Assembly: GCF_900537995.1 (NCBI RefSeq)
Contig: NZ_LR027880.1
Coordinates: 3,170,001-3,234,000 of the forward strand
DNA length: 64,000 nt
Direction: 5' to 3'
Source of the DNA: Roseburia intestinalis L1-82
GTDB taxonomy: Bacteria; Bacillota; Clostridia; Lachnospirales; Lachnospiraceae
Below the pieces are notes generated by a model, which saw nothing but the letters and a program-made list of their open reading frames with translations, did no database searches and was not told the origin of the DNA. The translations under genes and the position numbers were made by a program. Below, in pieces: positions 33,043-41,903 of the stretch. Positions within the stretch are counted from its first letter, which is position 1; each line of letters starts with the position of its first letter.

Positions 33043-34224
33043 TTATTCTGCGCTCTCATTTTTGTCTTTCGCAATGTTTTCTGTCATCTGCTCTTTCACT
33101 TCACTTTCAGTTTTCTTCTCATTCTTATGACGGATTTTTTCCCACCATCCAATGATTTTTTCTGCCGGCTGTTCCTGTTCTGATTTCTGCCGTGCTGCTT
33201 CCCGCTCCGCTTTGCGTGCTTCCCGTTTCGTACGTCTTTCTTCTTCCTTTTCTTTGCGCACTTTTTCTCTCTGTGCCTTCTTCGCGTTTTTCCGCTGTAA
33301 TTTTTCAAGTGCTTTTTCTTTCAGACGTACTTCCTTTAACGCTGCCTTTTCCATCTCTTTTATGTAACTGTTTGCTTTTTTGCGGTTGCGCTTATCCACA
33401 CGGTATGGGTCGTAAGCAAAATAAGATACCGCACCGAGCATCAGAACAACCACGCCAGCGATCACAAAGATCGGAACTAACATATCATATTCCTTAAATT
33501 TCAGTTCGTAACATACAAACACCGTCAGCATCACAGGGTAAAGTAACAGATATAAAACCTTGATCAGCACCTCAAAAAACGCTGCCTGTTTCCTGCCATT
33601 TGAAAGAAGTGTGCCCTCGATTGCCGTATAAAATGCCATAAAAATACAAAGTTCCGAACCAAATCCATGCAGAACACCGCACACTGCCACTAAGATCAGC
33701 GACAAAAAAAACAGCGCAAACGCAGCCCCCTGATACCATGCATTGCGCCGCTCCTCCATGCCCTGAAGTTTATCCTCACTAATACCATGCATCCGGTAAA
33801 CTTCCGTTCTGATATGGCGCTCAAACTCCTCATTTAGCTTCTGTTCTTCTTTTGTATTCTTCAGATTTGCTTCCACGGAGTCGATCATCTGATTGATATA
33901 TTCCTGCTGCTGTCTGATCCGCTTGCTGCGAAGCTGCTCTAATTCATTCTGCCGCTTTGCTTCCTCTTCAAGCTTTAAAACTTTCCCGATGCGCGGATTT
34001 TTGACTTCCATCTGCATGTAATCCGGTTCTGTTTCCATCTTCACATCTTCGCTCTCTATGATAACCGGATCTTCTACCTGTTCCTGTTCCATAACATTCT
34101 CTACATTTACATTTTCCTTTTCTGTGGCACTCTGTTCTTTTGCTTTTTTCTTTTCCACGGCACTCTGTTCTTTTTCAGTTTCAGTTTTCACGGAACTTTG
34201 TTCCTGAAATTCCTCTTCTGCCAT
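33043..34224 (-). CDS. membrane protein with flanking coiled coils
   Basis: 393 residues from the ATG at 34224, where GAGGAG lies nine bases upstream. The order is: an acidic Glu/Gln-rich N-terminal region, a charged coiled coil (EEEAKRQNELEQLRSKRIRQ), four hydrophobic segments (starting AAFALFFLSLILVAVCGVLH, and VLYLLLYPVMLTVFVCYELK), then a long basic-acidic helix (KALEKLQRKNAKKAQREKVR) to the end. No family is recognised. The layout suggests a multi-span inner membrane protein with both ends in the cytoplasm. Its charged tracts may reflect a scaffold role, which is inference. Confidence 0.75.
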   Translation of the reverse strand: MAEEEFQEQSSVKTETEKEQSAVEKKKAKEQSATEKENVNVENVMEQEQVEDPVIIESEDVKMETEPDYMQMEVKNPRIGKVLKLEEEAKRQNELEQLRSKRIRQQQEYINQMIDSVEANLKNTKEEQKLNEEFERHIRTEVYRMHGISEDKLQGMEERRNAWYQGAAFALFFLSLILVAVCGVLHGFGSELCIFMAFYTAIEGTLLSNGRKQAAFFEVLIKVLYLLLYPVMLTVFVCYELKFKEYDMLVPIFVIAGVVVLMLGAVSYFAYDPYRVDKRNRKKANSYIKEMEKAALKEVRLKEKALEKLQRKNAKKAQREKVRKEKEEERRTKREARKAEREAARQKSEQEQPAEKIIGWWEKIRHKNEKKTESEVKEQMTENIAKDKNESAE

Positions 34225-34275
34225 ACTGCTCTTCTCCTCTGTTTTATTTGATTTCCCAGTATAATTTATTTCAAT

Positions 34276-34304
34276 ATTATACAAAAATAAAACCAAAGAA
34301 GCAA
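34276..34304 (-). promoter_or_regulatory. promoter of the coiled-coil membrane gene
   Basis: On the minus strand TTGCTT (34304-34299), a 17-bp spacer and a consensus TATAAT (34281-34276). It lies 51 bp before the ATG chosen at 34224, which supports that start over the ORF's longer in-frame beginning. Confidence 0.65.
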
Positions 34305-34325
34305 TATACACACTTTCCCTATTGT

Positions 34326-35354
34326 CTAATAGGATCTGTCTTTCAGGATTGATTTCAGATCCATCGTGTAATCAAAATATCCTTCCTCCACATACTGGAC
34401 TTTATCGACCTCTTCCCCGTTTTCCATATGCCGGATCGTCTGTTCGACCAAAGGGGCTGTCAGCGGATTGCACTCAAAATCAGCCATGATCTTCTCATCC
34501 TGCATCACCGTAAGCGCATCTTTTACTGCATCAAATGAGATCACGATCACATCACCATCTGTTCCCATTTTCTTTCCTGCCGCCTCAAGCGCATCGATCA
34601 CGCCAAACGTCATATTGTCGTTTTCACTGATCACAACATCGATATCATCGTACTTCTCTAAAAAATCTTCCATGACTTCCTGACCTTTTGCCTGTGTAAA
34701 ATCGCCCGACTGTTTTTCAAGCATCACCCAGTCTGAGTGTTTTTTTAATATTTTTTCAAAACCGTCCGACCGCCCGATCTGTGCGGAGGAACCTGACGTC
34801 CCCTGCAGTGTGACTAAATGGATCGTCTCATCTTCTCTTCCCTGTTCTTTTAAATAATTTTCAAGCCACTCCCCCGCCTTTATTCCCTCTTCACAAAAAT
34901 TACTTCCTACCCAGCAGCTGTAAAGGCTTTCATCGCCGACTTCCACGGTACGGTCAGAGAGAATGACAGGGATTCCTGCCTCCTTTGCCTCCTCAAGCAC
35001 CGCTTCCCATCCCGTTTCCACAACCGGATCTAAAATAATATAGTCCACATCCTGTAGGATAAAGTTGCGGATCGCCTTGACCTGATTTTCCTGTTTCTGC
35101 TGTCCATCCTCAAAAATCAGATAATAACCGTTTTCTTCCGTAAAAATATTTTTAAATGACTGCGTATTCGTTGTTCTCCAGTCTGACTCTGAACCGACCT
35201 GTGCATAGCCTACCACAATACACCCATCATGACCTGCCATCTCCTCCGTGTCCAGTCCATTCGTGCGCTGCCCTCTTTTTTCTCCACATCCTGCCAGCAA
35301 AAATATTGCCCCAAGTACCGTGATTCCTGCTGATACCCACCTTTTGTTTAACAT
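34326..35354 (-). CDS. second sugar-binding lipoprotein, YtfQ-like paralogue
   Basis: 342 residues from the ATG at 35354. A longer in-frame start at 35387 lies within a TATAAT box and is unlikely. The lipobox ends at LLAGC. The core closely matches the ytfQ product of this window: GYAQVGSESDWRT, DVDYIILDPVVETGWEAVL, SGDFTQAKGQEVME, MADFECNPLTAPLVEQ. Roughly half the positions appear shared. It lies after the permease genes and behind its own terminator and promoter, so it may be made independently, perhaps as a scavenging or sensing protein rather than the main transporter receptor. Confidence 0.88.
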   Translation of the reverse strand: MLNKRWVSAGITVLGAIFLLAGCGEKRGQRTNGLDTEEMAGHDGCIVVGYAQVGSESDWRTTNTQSFKNIFTEENGYYLIFEDGQQKQENQVKAIRNFILQDVDYIILDPVVETGWEAVLEEAKEAGIPVILSDRTVEVGDESLYSCWVGSNFCEEGIKAGEWLENYLKEQGREDETIHLVTLQGTSGSSAQIGRSDGFEKILKKHSDWVMLEKQSGDFTQAKGQEVMEDFLEKYDDIDVVISENDNMTFGVIDALEAAGKKMGTDGDVIVISFDAVKDALTVMQDEKIMADFECNPLTAPLVEQTIRHMENGEEVDKVQYVEEGYFDYTMDLKSILKDRSY

Positions 35355-35395
35355 ATCTCCTCCGAACCCATAACCTCTGCTTTTCATTATATACC

Positions 35396-35449
35396 AAAAA
35401 GCCGCCGCACATAAATAGAGAATTTTCTCTGTGCGACAGCTTTTTCTTA
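35396..35449 (-). terminator. terminator after yjfF
   Basis: An imperfect hairpin on the minus strand (stem AAAAAGC..GCGCAC-like arms around a GAGAA..TTCTC inner hairpin) with a T-rich tail, just downstream of the yjfF stop at 35459. A TATAAT about 20 bp further down begins a separate transcript for the second binding lipoprotein. Confidence 0.6.
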
Positions 35450-35458
35450 TTCACTTTA

Positions 35459-36475
35459 TTATTTACTGCTCTCTTTCATCTTTGCAAAAATACTCTGTAA
35501 CACAATAAAGAAACAAAGTAATGCTGCAACTGCGATGCTCGACCAGGAACTTAAGAGCTTACCATTGGTCTTTACCAGAGTTGAGATTGTACCGTTGATC
35601 AGTACACCGAAGAAGGAACCGATCACATTTCCAACTCCTCCGGTCAGGAGCGTTCCACCGATAACGGATGATGCAATGGCATCCATCTCTAATCCAAGTG
35701 CCTGCTGCACGTTGCCGGACATGGTATTCAAGCAATAGCAGATACCGCCGATCGAACAGAGGAAAGAAGATAACACATAAGCTTTTAATTTTGTCTTTTT
35801 CACATCAAGTCCCATCATGGTCGCTGACTGCTCACTGCCGCCAACTGCATAAAGACTTCTTCCGAATTTGGTGTAGCGGAGCATCAGAAATACCACGACT
35901 AACACTACCAGTGCCACAACCACGGAAATACGGATAAACGGTACCTGTACCACGCCTTTACCATTGACATAAGATCCAAACGGAAGTTTGATCTTGGCAT
36001 TTGCAAGTTTTACAAAAAATTCATTGCTGCTGATCGATACCTGATCCGTACAGATCACAGCCGTCATACCTCTTGCGAAGAACATTCCCGCCATCGTCAC
36101 AATAAATGGCTGGATATTTAAATATCCGACACAGAAACCCTGTACAATTCCAAATACAACGCCGATCAAAAGGACCAGAATACAAAGAACCACTGCGTTC
36201 ATGTTCCATCTCTCCATTCCGACCGCAAGAAACATACAGTCCATAGCTACAAGAGAACCAACCGAGATGTCGATTCCGCCTGTCAGCATAACACATGTCA
36301 TTCCACAGGTAATGCATAAGAGTCCCGCATTATTGATCAGTACATTTAAAAATGTCTGCAGGTGTGTAAATCCCTTATTTGCATAAATCGCACATCCGAC
36401 TGCATACATGACGAAGAATAAAACGATTGTGATGATCAAAAGTACCGTGTTTCCATTCATTTTCTTTTTCTTCAT
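35459..36475 (-). CDS. yjfF: sugar ABC transporter permease, YjfF-like
   Basis: 338 residues with about nine to ten hydrophobic segments, the first NTVLLIITIVLFFVMYAVGC. The conserved permease motif GMTCVMLTGGIDISVGSLVA, and later AIASSVIGGTLLTGGVGNVI, are characteristic of the RbsC/YjfF type. With YtfT it forms the membrane channel of a galactofuranose-type importer in E. coli; the substrate here is not proven. The ATG overlaps the ytfT stop by one base (TAATG) with AAGGAGG upstream. Confidence 0.92.
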   Translation of the reverse strand: MKKKKMNGNTVLLIITIVLFFVMYAVGCAIYANKGFTHLQTFLNVLINNAGLLCITCGMTCVMLTGGIDISVGSLVAMDCMFLAVGMERWNMNAVVLCILVLLIGVVFGIVQGFCVGYLNIQPFIVTMAGMFFARGMTAVICTDQVSISSNEFFVKLANAKIKLPFGSYVNGKGVVQVPFIRISVVVALVVLVVVFLMLRYTKFGRSLYAVGGSEQSATMMGLDVKKTKLKAYVLSSFLCSIGGICYCLNTMSGNVQQALGLEMDAIASSVIGGTLLTGGVGNVIGSFFGVLINGTISTLVKTNGKLLSSWSSIAVAALLCFFIVLQSIFAKMKESSK

Positions 36476-37539
36476 TATGCGACACCTCCTTTTGCCAGCT
36501 GTCTTTTTGCAGACATCTTTTTCATATAATCCTTAAACGGAGGCGCCTGGATCGCAACGATGATGATAACAATGACCGCCTTGTATACCGGTGCCTGTTC
36601 GGTGGAAACACCCAGCGCATACAGTGTTGTCGTGATCGCCTGGATCGTATATGCACCGATAATAGAACCGGTAAGACGGAACTTTCCGCCGCCAAGACTG
36701 TTACCGCCAAGTGCAACTGCAAGAATTGCATCCAGCTCAAAGTTTAATCCGATATTGTTAGAATCTGCAGAACTGATACGGGAAGATGCCACAATTCCGG
36801 CAATTCCGGCGCAAAGTCCACAGACAATGTAGCATAGGAAAATAATTCTTTCTGATTTGATACCTGCAATACGGGAAGCCTTTTTGTTGATACCAACACT
36901 CTGTACATATAACCCCAGCGCCGTCTTTTTTAGTATCAGGGAAGTGATTATGATACATACGGCTGCCACAACAATCGGTGTCGGGATAAATCCAAGATAT
37001 CCACCAAAAATTTTAAAGGAATCCTCTCTTACATACACAATCATATTGTTACATAATAACAGACCGATTGCTCTTGCTGCCGAGAATAAAATAAGCGTTG
37101 CGACCATCGGCTGTACATTCAGATACGATACTAAAAATCCGTTAAATGCACCGCAGACACATCCGATCAGGATACCGCCAAGCACTCCGATGATAAGCGG
37201 TCTCGCCAGTTCATTCGTGGAGGAAACTCCATAGCCTGCAAGCAGCATACAGCAGAACGACGCTGCCAGTGACATGACCGAACCAACGGAAATATCAGTA
37301 CCTGCAGAACAGGATACAACCAGAGTCATTCCGATCGCAAGGATCGCGATCTCACTTCCACGGTTTAAGATATCGATCATACGTCCATACAATACTCCGT
37401 TTCGAATGGAGATCGTAAAGAAATTAAATGCAAAATTTCCCGATGCAACATCGTAAATGATATTTACCGCCATTACCAATAACATACAAAAGATAGGCAG
37501 AAACAGCGGTTTGCTGATCAGTTTCTTTATATTATTCAT
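36475..37539 (-). CDS. ytfT: sugar ABC transporter permease, YtfT-like
   Basis: 354 residues from the ATG at 37539; the longer in-frame GTG at 37548 is part of the ribosome site itself (GGAGGTGG). The RbsC-type motif EIAILAIGMTLVVSCSAGTD then ISVGSVMSLAA is present, and there are about nine to ten hydrophobic helices. It overlaps the end of ytfR by eight bases and yjfF by one, so the three genes are translationally coupled. It is the first membrane subunit of the importer. Confidence 0.92.
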   Translation of the reverse strand: MNNIKKLISKPLFLPIFCMLLVMAVNIIYDVASGNFAFNFFTISIRNGVLYGRMIDILNRGSEIAILAIGMTLVVSCSAGTDISVGSVMSLAASFCCMLLAGYGVSSTNELARPLIIGVLGGILIGCVCGAFNGFLVSYLNVQPMVATLILFSAARAIGLLLCNNMIVYVREDSFKIFGGYLGFIPTPIVVAAVCIIITSLILKKTALGLYVQSVGINKKASRIAGIKSERIIFLCYIVCGLCAGIAGIVASSRISSADSNNIGLNFELDAILAVALGGNSLGGGKFRLTGSIIGAYTIQAITTTLYALGVSTEQAPVYKAVIVIIIVAIQAPPFKDYMKKMSAKRQLAKGGVA

Positions 37540-39052
37540 TTGTGCCACCTCCTGCGATCGCCTGCATTACATGTTCCTGTGTCAGATTATCCGTGATCTC
37601 ACCGACTTTTTCCCCATCTCTTAATACGACAAGTTTCGAACAGGTTCGAAGCATCTCTTCGATCTCAGAAGAAATAAAGATCAGGCTCTTTCCCTCCTCC
37701 GCTAACTGGATCACAAGTTTCTGGATCTCTGTCTTTGTTCCGACATCGATACCACGCGTCGGTTCATCTAAAATTAAAAATTCCGGATCGGTCGCAAGCC
37801 AGCGTGCTAAGATCACCTTCTGCTGGTTACCACCGGAGAGCTGTTTAATCAGTGTCTCCCTGTTTGCGGTCTTGATCTGAAGAAGTTCTATGTATTTGTC
37901 CGCGATCTCGATCTGCTTACTCATCGGCAGCAGTTTGAATATTCCACGTTTTGCCTGCAGTGCAAGAATAATATTTTCCCTTACCGACAGGTCACCTATG
38001 ATACCTTCTGCCTTTCTGTCATCCGGCAATAGTCCCATTCCAAGGTTCATGGCATCGATCGGAGCATTGATCTTTACTTCTTTTCCCGCCACTTTCAGTT
38101 CTCCGGTCTGATTTTTGTCCGCGCCGTAAATAACACGTGCTAACTCACTTCTACCGGAACCTAAAAGTCCGGTCAATCCGACTACCTCTCCCTTATGGAT
38201 CTGTAAGTCAAACGGTTTGATTTTTCCTTTATGGCTCAATCCCTTTGCATCGATAAACAGCGGTTCCTTTGAAAAGTCTTTCGCCTGCTCTGTTTTTACG
38301 GCCGCAAGATCATCAAAATCTTTTCCCATCATTGCCGCAACCAGACGCACCCTCGGCAGTTCTTCGATTGGATATTCCCCGACTAATTTACCGTTTCTGA
38401 GTACTGTGATACGGTCACAGACCGCATAGACCTGCTCTAAAAAATGGGTTACAAACACGATTGCAACTCCCTTTTCTTTCAGCTGACGCATCAGGGTAAA
38501 TAATTTTTCTACTTCATGGTCATCCAACGATGACGTCGGCTCATCTAAGATAAGTACTTTACATTCCATATCCACCGCTCTCGCGATTGCGATCATCTGC
38601 TGCAGGGCAAGTGAATATTCTTCCAGATTCTGCGTTACATCAATTTTTATATCCAGACTGTCCATGATCTTTTCCGATTTTGCGACCATGGTCTTCCAGT
38701 CGATCGTTCCAAGTTTTGTTTTCGGTTCCCTTCCAATAAATAAATTCTCTGCAACACTAAGATTCGGGCAAAGATTTACCTCCTGATACACAGTGGAAAT
38801 GCCCTTTTTCTGTGCATCCAGCGTCGAATGATTGACAACCGGACCATCGATGCCCTCCACATGTATTTCTCCTGCCTCAAATGCATTGATTCCTGTCAGA
38901 CATTTGATCAGCGTAGATTTTCCGGCACCATTTTCCCCCATCAGTGCCATGATCTCACCTTTGCGTAATGTAAGATCCACATGATCCAATGCTTTTACTC
39001 CCGGAAATGTCATGGTTATTCCGCGCATGGTCAATACAACATTACTCTCCAT
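37532..39052 (-). CDS. ytfR: sugar ABC transporter ATPase, YtfR-like (double ATPase)
   Basis: 506 residues with two ATPase halves, as in RbsA/YtfR. The first half has Walker A MGENGAGKSTLIKCLTG and an unusual signature EYSLALQQMIAIARAVDME; the second has GLLGSGRSELARVIYG and signature LSGGNQQKVILARWLATDPE with the Walker B ILDEPTRGIDVG. The N-terminal site has a normal P-loop but weakened signature, the usual asymmetry of this family. It powers sugar import through YtfT/YjfF. It lies 71 bp after ytfQ, with GGG nine bases from the start. Confidence 0.93.
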   Translation of the reverse strand: MESNVVLTMRGITMTFPGVKALDHVDLTLRKGEIMALMGENGAGKSTLIKCLTGINAFEAGEIHVEGIDGPVVNHSTLDAQKKGISTVYQEVNLCPNLSVAENLFIGREPKTKLGTIDWKTMVAKSEKIMDSLDIKIDVTQNLEEYSLALQQMIAIARAVDMECKVLILDEPTSSLDDHEVEKLFTLMRQLKEKGVAIVFVTHFLEQVYAVCDRITVLRNGKLVGEYPIEELPRVRLVAAMMGKDFDDLAAVKTEQAKDFSKEPLFIDAKGLSHKGKIKPFDLQIHKGEVVGLTGLLGSGRSELARVIYGADKNQTGELKVAGKEVKINAPIDAMNLGMGLLPDDRKAEGIIGDLSVRENIILALQAKRGIFKLLPMSKQIEIADKYIELLQIKTANRETLIKQLSGGNQQKVILARWLATDPEFLILDEPTRGIDVGTKTEIQKLVIQLAEEGKSLIFISSEIEEMLRTCSKLVVLRDGEKVGEITDNLTQEHVMQAIAGGGTNE

Positions 39053-39123
39053 CTTCCTTCACCCTTTCTTTAAAATGGGAGAGACCAGATGGTCTCCCCC
39101 GCATTTTATGCCATCAGGTTTGA

Positions 39124-40260
39124 TTAGTACTGTGCATCTACGATTTCTTTTGTGACAACGGTCAGATCCTGATCTTCTCCATTTACATTGATCGTAGAAA
39201 GGACATCCTCATTTACGAACCAGTGTTCTGTCATGTATACTTCTTTCTCCGGAGTCTCACCAGCCTGAAGCCGTTTGATAACTTCCTCTACGAACGGAGC
39301 TGCAAGCGGGTTACACTCAAAGTCTGCATTGATGTCACCGGACATTACATACTCAAGTCCTGCGGTACATGCATCAAAGGAAACAAGGATCACATCACCA
39401 TCTACACCGTAGGAGATACCAGCTGCCTTCATTGCATCCATTGCACCGAATGCTTCGTTATCGTTCTGGCATACAACAACATTAAATTTACCTTCATAAC
39501 TCTTGATGTAGGACTCCATGACTTCCTGTCCGCCTGCCTGTGTGAAATCACCTGTCTGGGAATCTAAGATATTCCATCCATTTGCATCTGCAATCTCTTT
39601 AAATCCGTCGGTACGTCCGATCGTTGCGGAAGCTCCGGTAGATCCCTCGATCACAAGTACATTGACATCACTGATGCCCTTTGCATCTGTATATGCTTTT
39701 AACCACTCTCCTGCTGCAAGACCTTCTGTCTTGAAGTTAGAACCTACCCATGAAACATATTTATCTGAGTCATCGATCGTACGGTCAATGACAATAACCG
39801 GAATTCCTGCTTCCTCGCACTCTGTCAGTACAGTGTCCCATCCGGTTGATACGATCGGATCGATGATGATATAATCAACATCCTGCTCGATAAATCCTCT
39901 GACTGCCTCTAACTGTACTGCAGAATCATTATCACAGTCTACAAACTGAAGATCGTATCCATTGTCTGCGGAAAAAACACTTAAACAGGAATCTGTGGAA
40001 GCGGTACGCCAGTCAGATTCGTGTCCAACCTGTGCAAAACCAATTGTAACCGTATCACCGCTTGCTGCGGAGCTCTCTGTTCCGGCTGCCTCTGCGCTGT
40101 CATCTGTCTGATCTGCAGCAGCTGCATCATCTGTTTTTGCTGCGGCATCATTGGATGCACCCGCATTACCTGTTGACGTGTTTGCGCTGTTTCCGCATCC
40201 TGCTAACATTGTTGCCCCTAATGCCATACACATTACCATACTCACCAATTTTCTTTTCAT
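39124..40260 (-). CDS. ytfQ: galactofuranose-type sugar-binding lipoprotein, YtfQ-like
   Basis: 378 residues. Signal and lipobox are at MKRKLVSMVMCMALGATMLA then GC, with a 45-residue Ala/Asp/Thr-rich linker after the Cys. The periplasmic-binding fold shows TIGFAQVGHESDWRTASTDS, IIDPIVSTGWDTVL, SGDFTQAGGQEVME and NADFECNPLAAPFVEEV. E. coli YtfQ binds galactofuranose, and the residues here support the same family, not the exact sugar. GGAGG is 8 bases before the ATG. The gene is preceded by 185 bp that hold regulatory repeats and a probable promoter. Confidence 0.92.
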   Translation of the reverse strand: MKRKLVSMVMCMALGATMLAGCGNSANTSTGNAGASNDAAAKTDDAAAADQTDDSAEAAGTESSAASGDTVTIGFAQVGHESDWRTASTDSCLSVFSADNGYDLQFVDCDNDSAVQLEAVRGFIEQDVDYIIIDPIVSTGWDTVLTECEEAGIPVIVIDRTIDDSDKYVSWVGSNFKTEGLAAGEWLKAYTDAKGISDVNVLVIEGSTGASATIGRTDGFKEIADANGWNILDSQTGDFTQAGGQEVMESYIKSYEGKFNVVVCQNDNEAFGAMDAMKAAGISYGVDGDVILVSFDACTAGLEYVMSGDINADFECNPLAAPFVEEVIKRLQAGETPEKEVYMTEHWFVNEDVLSTINVNGEDQDLTVVTKEIVDAQY

Positions 40261-40330
40261 TTCAAAAACCTCCCATAGTTTTTTTAGATTTGGTTTCGTT
40301 GCTAACCATGGTCTAATTATAACTGTGAGA

Positions 40331-40447
40331 GGTTTTTATGAATACCGAATTAAATTTGAATTAAGTATAATTTTTTACTAAATTGTGAACAGCTTTCATA
40401 TATTTCGGTAAAAAAGTGTATTTTTTTTGGAAAAATGTGTATTTTTT
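40331..40447 (-). promoter_or_regulatory. ytfQ promoter region with 21-bp direct repeats
   Basis: Two 17-base copies (40410-40426 and 40431-40447), AAAAAAGTGTATTTTTT and one mismatch variant, start 21 bp apart, two helical turns. Farther down on the same strand a TATAAT (around 40315) has only a weak -35 (TATTCA, 17 bp). This is the usual design for a promoter that needs a DNA-bound activator, and the neighbouring response regulator is the obvious candidate. One copy overlaps the end of the kinase gene. Confidence 0.45.
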
Positions 40448-41903
40448 ATGAACTGCTTTCTGTTCTTACCGGAATTCTTACCCAGACTTCCGTTTCTTCC
40501 CCGTAGGTACTCTGCACTTTCAGTCCATATTCCGTGCCATAATGCAACTGGATGCGTTGATTGACATTAAACAGTCCAAAGCCGTCATTTTCTTTTTTCG
40601 TATTGCCATCCTCTTTTAACATCGCGCATACTTCTGCAAGTCTCTGTTTATCCATCCCGATCCCGTTATCTTTTACCTTAAAGATCAAGACATCCGCACA
40701 ACGCTCCGCCGAGACCGTGATATGTCCCTTTCCACGCTTGTTTTTTATGCCATGGTAAAGTGCATTTTCCACTAACGGCTGAAGTGTCAGTTTGATGACC
40801 TCATAACCGTAATATTCCTCCGGGATCGCAATCTCATAATCTAAAATGTCCCGGTAGCGGAACTGCTGGATCTCTAAATAGCTGCGGATATGCTCTGTCT
40901 CTTCTTTCACGGAGACAAACTCCCTTCCCTTACTCAAAGAAGTCCTGAAAAATGTGGACAGGGAGGACACCATCATTACGACCTCGTCTGTCTTTTTTGA
41001 CTCGGCAAGCCAGATGATATTATCGAGCGTGTTATATAAGAAATGAGGATTGATCTGCTCCTGCAGCACCCGAAGCTCTGCTGCCCTTAAATTCAACTCC
41101 TCCGTATGGATATCTTCCACAAGGTTGCCGATTTTTTCCACCATCTGGTTAAAACTCTTATTTAGCACCTCAATCTCTTCCGGTCCGGTTTTCACCGCCC
41201 GGATTCTGAAATCGCCACCCCCGGCAGCCACTGCGGCATCGCACAGCTCCCCGATTGGTTCTGTGATGCCCGTCACGATTTTTCTGCTGACTGCAAATGC
41301 ACCCACTAAGATCACCAGTAAAATACCGCTCGTGATCGCAATCGCCTGCTCCACATCATTACGGATCCCACCCCGCAGATCCTCCATGTTCATGCTCTCG
41401 TAATAAATATAATACTGGATCTGTTCCTGGATCAGCTCCGTCAGCACCCTGATATTTAAGTCCAAACTCTCCATATTTGTCTCATAAGATCCACTGACTA
41501 ACGCATCTTCCTCAATCTCCTGCACCCTTTTTTCAAGGGTGTCAAGACTCTTTAAAATTCGCGAGAGACGCTGTTTCGCATATGCGGAATCGGCATCCTC
41601 TGCCAATTCCCCAAACACCTCTCTCGCCTCTTTGATCATCTTTTGCGGCTTTTGTGTATCGACTAACTCCTCCGCACGTTCCGAATTAACCACGATAATG
41701 TACATCACATAGTCGATATCTTCCTTGAATCCGATGTTATATGCATTTGCCTTTGTGATCTTCTCCACAATATGGTCATATTTTGACGATACATTGTTGA
41801 TCATAAAAAGCAAATATGTGATCATAACCGTTAGTGGGATCACACAGATAAGAAGCAGCAGATACAACCTGTTTTTTAATGAAAATTTTTTTCTTACGTT
41901 CAT
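40446..41903 (-). CDS. YesM-like sensor histidine kinase
   Basis: 485 residues. There are two membrane segments (about 12-35, LYLLLLICVIPLTVMITYLL, and about 188-211, AIAITSGILLVILVGAFAVS) that enclose a small extracellular helical sensor domain, then HAMP. The phospho-acceptor is in LQEQINPHFLYNTLDNIIWL; the ATP-binding N box is LQPLVENALYHGIK and the G1 box DNGIGMD. This is the LytS/YesM type of kinase (HisKA_6). The ATG overlaps the regulator stop by four bases, and the pair lies directly upstream of ytfQ, so the sensed signal may be the sugar or its binding protein. Confidence 0.92.
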   Translation of the reverse strand: MNVRKKFSLKNRLYLLLLICVIPLTVMITYLLFMINNVSSKYDHIVEKITKANAYNIGFKEDIDYVMYIIVVNSERAEELVDTQKPQKMIKEAREVFGELAEDADSAYAKQRLSRILKSLDTLEKRVQEIEEDALVSGSYETNMESLDLNIRVLTELIQEQIQYYIYYESMNMEDLRGGIRNDVEQAIAITSGILLVILVGAFAVSRKIVTGITEPIGELCDAAVAAGGGDFRIRAVKTGPEEIEVLNKSFNQMVEKIGNLVEDIHTEELNLRAAELRVLQEQINPHFLYNTLDNIIWLAESKKTDEVVMMVSSLSTFFRTSLSKGREFVSVKEETEHIRSYLEIQQFRYRDILDYEIAIPEEYYGYEVIKLTLQPLVENALYHGIKNKRGKGHITVSAERCADVLIFKVKDNGIGMDKQRLAEVCAMLKEDGNTKKENDGFGLFNVNQRIQLHYGTEYGLKVQSTYGEETEVWVRIPVRTESSS

